DNA of 64,000 bases. Origin: Trichobilharzia regenti (taxonomy: Eukaryota > Platyhelminthes > Trematoda > Strigeidida > Schistosomatidae). The stretch is from positions 39,607,804 to 39,671,803 of the forward strand of contig OX235262.1 of the NCBI GenBank assembly GCA_944472135.2, read 5' to 3'. Each line of letters opens with the position of its first letter. Position 1 is the stretch's first letter. Under the pieces are notes generated by a model that saw only the letters and a list, made by a program, of their open reading frames with translations, was not told where the DNA came from and did not search any database. This document shows, in pieces, positions 47,101-53,100 of the stretch. The position numbers were made by a program, and so were the translations under genes.

Positions 47101-50100
47101 TTTACACAATCTGATGAGCTACGGGTTATGGAAGCACAGTACTGTCAATACCAACTAACAACAATAACAACTAATAACAATAACAATTCTCTATCGATAC
47201 ATACAATGGACTGATATGAATAGTTCATCCAAGTAACCAACCAGAATATCGGCGATCTCAACTGATTCCACTGTATGAACTGAGTGAAACCGGGCACTTC
47301 TGAAGAGCTCGACCACGAGCACTACTGCCAACCACTACTCATACTAATTAATCAGTGATAGGTGCTACCAAGCTATTTCTCTTACTTTCTTAATTTCCAT
47401 TTATGCTATCAAGCAGATCAGATCACATATTTTCATTTGAGTAATGTTTGCTTTCCAAAGGGAATTATTGTGATGTCTCCCTCAAACTGTATATAAAATT
47501 GGCAAATGTTAAATTTGATTCTGAAATTCTGGATTTACACACCCTCAAATAAAAACAAACATGGGACGAATTACTTACGCAATCATCTAATACATCAAAG
47601 TAATAATAATGTCCATTGTGAATAACCAATAAATGATGTGATCGACTAAAGTTAACTAGTTGATCACAATCATTGCCAGGCAGACGAGTTGAGCAGAACA
47701 TATTTTTGTATTGACTTGTATCCAGTGGATAAACCTTAAAGTTTTAAAACAAAGGAGAGAAAAAACAATCTTCAGCAAGTATACATATGTAAAAATATTG
47801 AAAACTAAGAAGAAGCCATTTTTTCACTGGTTGGAAAACCATTACTATTATTATTATTGCGATTACTACTGCAAGTTATATAACGGATCGATATCAGTTA
47901 GAGAACCACGGAGAACCAGGCAGTACTTGAGAGCTACTTCGTCCTACATTAGGGCTCCTCAGCGATGCACACCCATGACAGCAACAAGATGGCATCATTA
48001 GCCTTCAGCACTGTAGGTGTGGCTGATTTACAACTTCAGAGAAGTACAACTGATTGTTGATTGAAATTTTTTTTATCCTTGGTTTCCAGCGGTTTGCTAA
48101 CTAGTGTCACTTTGTAAGTCTGCTGTCAAAGAATGTTGTACAGCATTAGGTGCGAAGAATGAGCTACGACTCACTTCTAATCATGAAGTCAACGGTCGAA
48201 CCTTGGACCTCCAGGTCGCGAGACCACTCAGCCTTTTTAGTCGGAATATAACGACCCGTTAGTTCTAACCTCTGTCAGTTCGTGACATAGCGTCACTACA
48301 AAGTAGTGCTGTTGATGAGCATACTCTCCACCCTGACACTGTGGACTCCATCGACTTCGACTTCTCATTATAACTTTAAAAACATCTGTCTATTAGCCAC
48401 TAATGAGCTGAAGAAATTGGATACTTTCAGATTTGATCACGAACTGACTTCAACTAGAGAACCACTAAAATCCACGAAGTACTGGACAGTCGTTTCGTCT
48501 TAGTTCGGGACTCTTCAACAGTACTAGCCCATGACTCCAATAAGAATCAAACCTGGATTTTTCAGATTATGAGGCGAGCTGCTTAACTATCCGGCCAACA
48601 GGAAGGAACCCAAGGGCTCATTAATTCGAAATTCTACCAATTCGCAATATACACAGCGCGAAGCCCAGTCAATGTTATCGTACAGCATTCGTCATCACAC
48701 TCAACTTAGGGGACGCCGCTGGTTACAGCCTCTCACTAGAACTTCAGGTAGCCTTATACTGTAGTCAGTCACTAGCATATATCAGATTAATTTGCTGGGA
48801 TTTGATTAATTTCAAGGATGATCGCGAAATGACTTTAGTTAGAAGTATCAGAAGTTAGAAGTGATGGGCTATTGGACCATCCGACCATCCCGGTGGCTGA
48901 ATGGTCAACGAGCTCACCTTGTGACCTGAAGGTCCTGGATTCGATCCCCGGGTGCGTACTGCTGGAAAGTCTCAAGTGTTTCGTGCAACCTGGTTTTTAA
49001 TGATTCGCAAACTCAAGTTAGTTCGTGATCAATGTCGAAAATAATCGAATTCTTGCAAAGTAACAACTGAAAATTCCTAAGTTCTCATAAATTTAAACAT
49101 CAAGTTATTTAGAAGTTTTAATGAATACATAAACTCACATTAAACCAACGAGCAACATTGGATGCATATGACTGTGGCACACACCTGATTATTTTTTCAA
49201 AAAATGATGACTTTGACCAATCTTTCTTTGGGCAATACATCGGTGGAGATAATTCATTTTTAGAGAGTAATTTATAGAAACGAAGAATACTGTACACAAG
49301 ATTCGTCGATCTAATTGCAGGCTAGATGAAAGGTTGAGTACGAGTATATACAGAAAACAAAATCACACAGTTATTCCTAATCAAATACACAAAGAGGCAA
49401 ATTAGCACATCGAAGAATGAATTTAATTGATGCATGGTGACTAGCAGTGGAATCCAGGATGCGCACTTCGTCTTATTTGGGACTCGTCATCCGGATGTAC
49501 CTGCACTTCCCAGAGGCTCGAACCCAGTGCCCATGGTTTCAAACGACACAGTGTTATCCACTAGACCACTTGGGCCACGAGAGCCACCTCTTATGCAACG
49601 GGTCATGTTATTTGAATTTTAGATTTTCCCGTCGATTGATTGGACTGTAGTGATCGGTCTCAGGTTGACATGTTGGTTTCTTATGCAGATGCTTCGACGA
49701 TGTCTGGGCATTTAATTAGAATTTAATTGGTGGATGGTGACTAACAGTGGAATCCAGGATGCGCATTTCTTCCTATTTGGGCACAAGAAGCCGACATGTC
49801 AACCTGAGACCGAGCACTTCGGTCCAACCAATCGACGGGAAGATCTAAAATTCAATTGAATTGAAGAATGAAGCCAAAATGTACTGACAGTGTGAATAGG
49901 GAAGTATATTGAAGCTATAATAGTCAACTGCAATAGTAATTACCTTAGGAAGACATAAAGAAGGGAACACCCTTGATTTTCTGAATGTGTATCAAAAAAC
50001 CCACTTCTCAAGGGGATAAACCCTTTCAATAGTACTATTGCCAGACATCTCATTTGATACGGGTTATGAGGTGAACACCATCAAATCCTTCGAAATTATC

Positions 50101-53100
50101 AATATAATTCAATTGTCCTCAAGTTTGCTGAAGCTATCGCTATCAGACGCCTGAAACCCGATCAGTGTGCTCAGAAAGGAGCAGATATCAGTCTTTTCTT
50201 GCTCTGATAACTGAATGCATTTATTCTTCCTCTTATTGGATTACATAGTCTTTGGTTACAGCCTCAGCCTCTTCGATACGGTATGGCTTTTTCTCGTGTT
50301 CTTATGATATAATGTGAAGTCACCACACTATTACTCCATCTATTAGTTACTGATTATCCTACGCACCTCTTATGCTTAGCTCTTTTGCCGTTGTGTCCAA
50401 GCATTAATCTTTTTGTATAAACTTGAATTTTTTGAGTTTAAAAAAAACTGCATAAATGTGATTTTCTAAGAGGTGTTCATTAAGTTTGGAGTCTGCAGTC
50501 AACTGACATTATGTACTGTTCTCGTTACTTCACTACAAACTTGTACGGAAATATATAGTGTTCTAAAAGGTCGGGGAAATGCTCATAATTTGTTAATTGT
50601 TGATATCTGTCGGTAACAAAACATGCCAAATTACAAATCAGGAAATTAATGTATCCATTACAGAACCTGTAACAACAGAAGATAAGAGAATTGGTAACGG
50701 ACTTCTTTTATTGAGGAAGAACATATCAGATTTATACATTTTTAACCATATTAACAGTTGGTTGGGTCAGTGGACAATAAATTGTTCTGATTCGTTGGTG
50801 ATTGGCCCAAGGTTAAACATTGCGATGAAAAGTTGGCCAAAGAGATTACTACATGTTCACAACGTAAACGAGATGCAAATATGAGGAATAAACACTTCCA
50901 CCTCTGCAGCCATTGACTTAAAGTGTTGATTTCAAATTTGGAAGCTTCCTGCTAATCTACACCAACACACTCCATATAAATCTTATCCGTAGCACACACC
51001 ACAAACTTATTGAAGTAGTCTTGTTTAATTTAGAAACATTAAGAGATGAATACCTCTCGGAAATGATTATCATTAAAAACTACAAGCGCTTCGAAACAAG
51101 AGTGTTGTTTATAATCGTAGCAGGTTGTGGGCCTTTGACAGTGTAGTCGATATCCTTAGGTTAGTGAATCTAAATTCCAGCAGCCAGCTGTTTTTTTCAA
51201 CTTCGCACAAATTAACAACATAACTTAATTAACGTCTTCAGTTTTCAATGATTCTTTTGAATATTTTAATACAGAATAATTTCAGACAAAACTCTTCTAA
51301 CCACTGACCGAAATTTTTTCTGAAATTCTGATCTACATTGAATGTCTCCTGGGGTATTTAGTGACAGTTTGCATTATTATGAACTGACCAATAGCCTACT
51401 CAGTATTCAGTTAACCTTTGTTTTTAATCCGTTAACACCGGGAGTGTTTTTTGCTCTGTTATTTGAAATTGTTAGTATTATTGCTTTGAATTTTATACGC
51501 CCAATTCTCTTGATTTACTTGGACAAAGCACTTGCAGTAACCGGTACATAGGCGGGTGGCTCCTTAAATTTCCGAGCATATCTCTAATAGCATTCGTATC
51601 AAAAGTGAGAAAGTGTTTACCAATTAAACTGTGAGACCTCTGATTACCACAGGACATACAGTTGAAATCAATCAAGCCTTCAGAATGATCAACACATGTA
51701 GAAAAAACAGGGGTTACTTCGTCTTATAAAAGCTACTGCTATCAAATGATTTTAACCCAACATACGTATAAAGAAAGAGAGTTCAATTGGTTCCATATTA
51801 CTTTATTTATTAGATATATCACACAGTGAAACAGTATTATTTACTGGATGACGTTTCGAACAAAATTTATTGTTCATATTCATATCATCAATTATAATCA
51901 CACGACTTCGAAACTTCAGTTTTATAGTTTTCTTTGTCTTCTCCTATTTGTTGTATGGGTAGTAGAATTTTCCAGATATCTGGATGGACAGGTGTTGGAT
52001 CATTCCTATTACACGCATTCTCTCCCAGTTGATTCGATAAACAAAGCTTCTGTTATCAATCTCTCCCTCCGCCCAGCTGTTACATTAGCTTTTAAAACTG
52101 TCATCCTATCCCATCCTATTGTATGGTTGTGTTTAACTGCATGTAATGCTTTAGCTGAACTATTCTCCAGATTTGTTATCTTATTCGGGTCAACCAATCT
52201 AGATTTTGCTAGATTTTTATGTTCGGCTAGTCTGACTGTCCCTGTTCTACTAGTTTGACCTATGTATTTGACTTGACAATCATTGGAGGTAGGGTATTAG
52301 ATAAACTAAATTGTTTTGTTTCAAAGACTCCACAGGATTGATCTTTTAACCGACAAAGCTTGTTTCTAATTGAGTTTGTGGGTTTGAATGCCACTTTTAT
52401 TCCTGCCTTGTTAAGAATTCTGCGTAAGGCTTCCGAGGTTCCTTCCTTGTATGGGATTACTACTGATGATTTAGATTGCTTATTGTTGGTGTCGTCATTA
52501 ATATTATTATTATCACTATCGCTACTATCATTATTTATTTCATTCTTAGATTTCCTTACATATTTCCTGACTAATTTATCCGGATAATTATTAAGTTTCA
52601 AGGCTTCTTTTATGTGTATCACCTCTTGTCTTAGATTTTTCTTAGTATTCCTTAGTTTTTGTGCTCTGTCACTTAAATATTTCACCAACCCTATCTTTAC
52701 TGACACAGGATGGGATGATCGGAAGTCCCAGTATGTTTGAATGTGTGGGTTTTCTGTAAACACTAGTGTTTAACTTCCTATCTTTCTTTTTTACGTTGCA
52801 ATCTAACATTGGAAGCTCCCCTTCCTGACTTTCCAATTCATAAGTGAATTGAAGTGCAACGTAAAAAAAAGAAAGAAAAATAAGAAAAAAAGAGAAAGAT
52901 TCCTACGATTCCTACAAATTTATGGTTAAAAATTATGTTGAAGCCGAATGTATTAGTTGGAGAAACCAAAAAGGAAGAAACAGAAACTCACATCATCATA
53001 GCCTTTACCCAATTCAGTATTCTTAAACAACAAAACAGGATTATGAGTTAAAACCACTGGCCGACGGTCACATAAGTACATACGAGACCACATATTTGCA

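Noticed and set aside
50597..50884. 95-codon plus-strand frame in CPT2 intron 2
   Set aside because: Open but without motif, splice sites or recognisable relatives.
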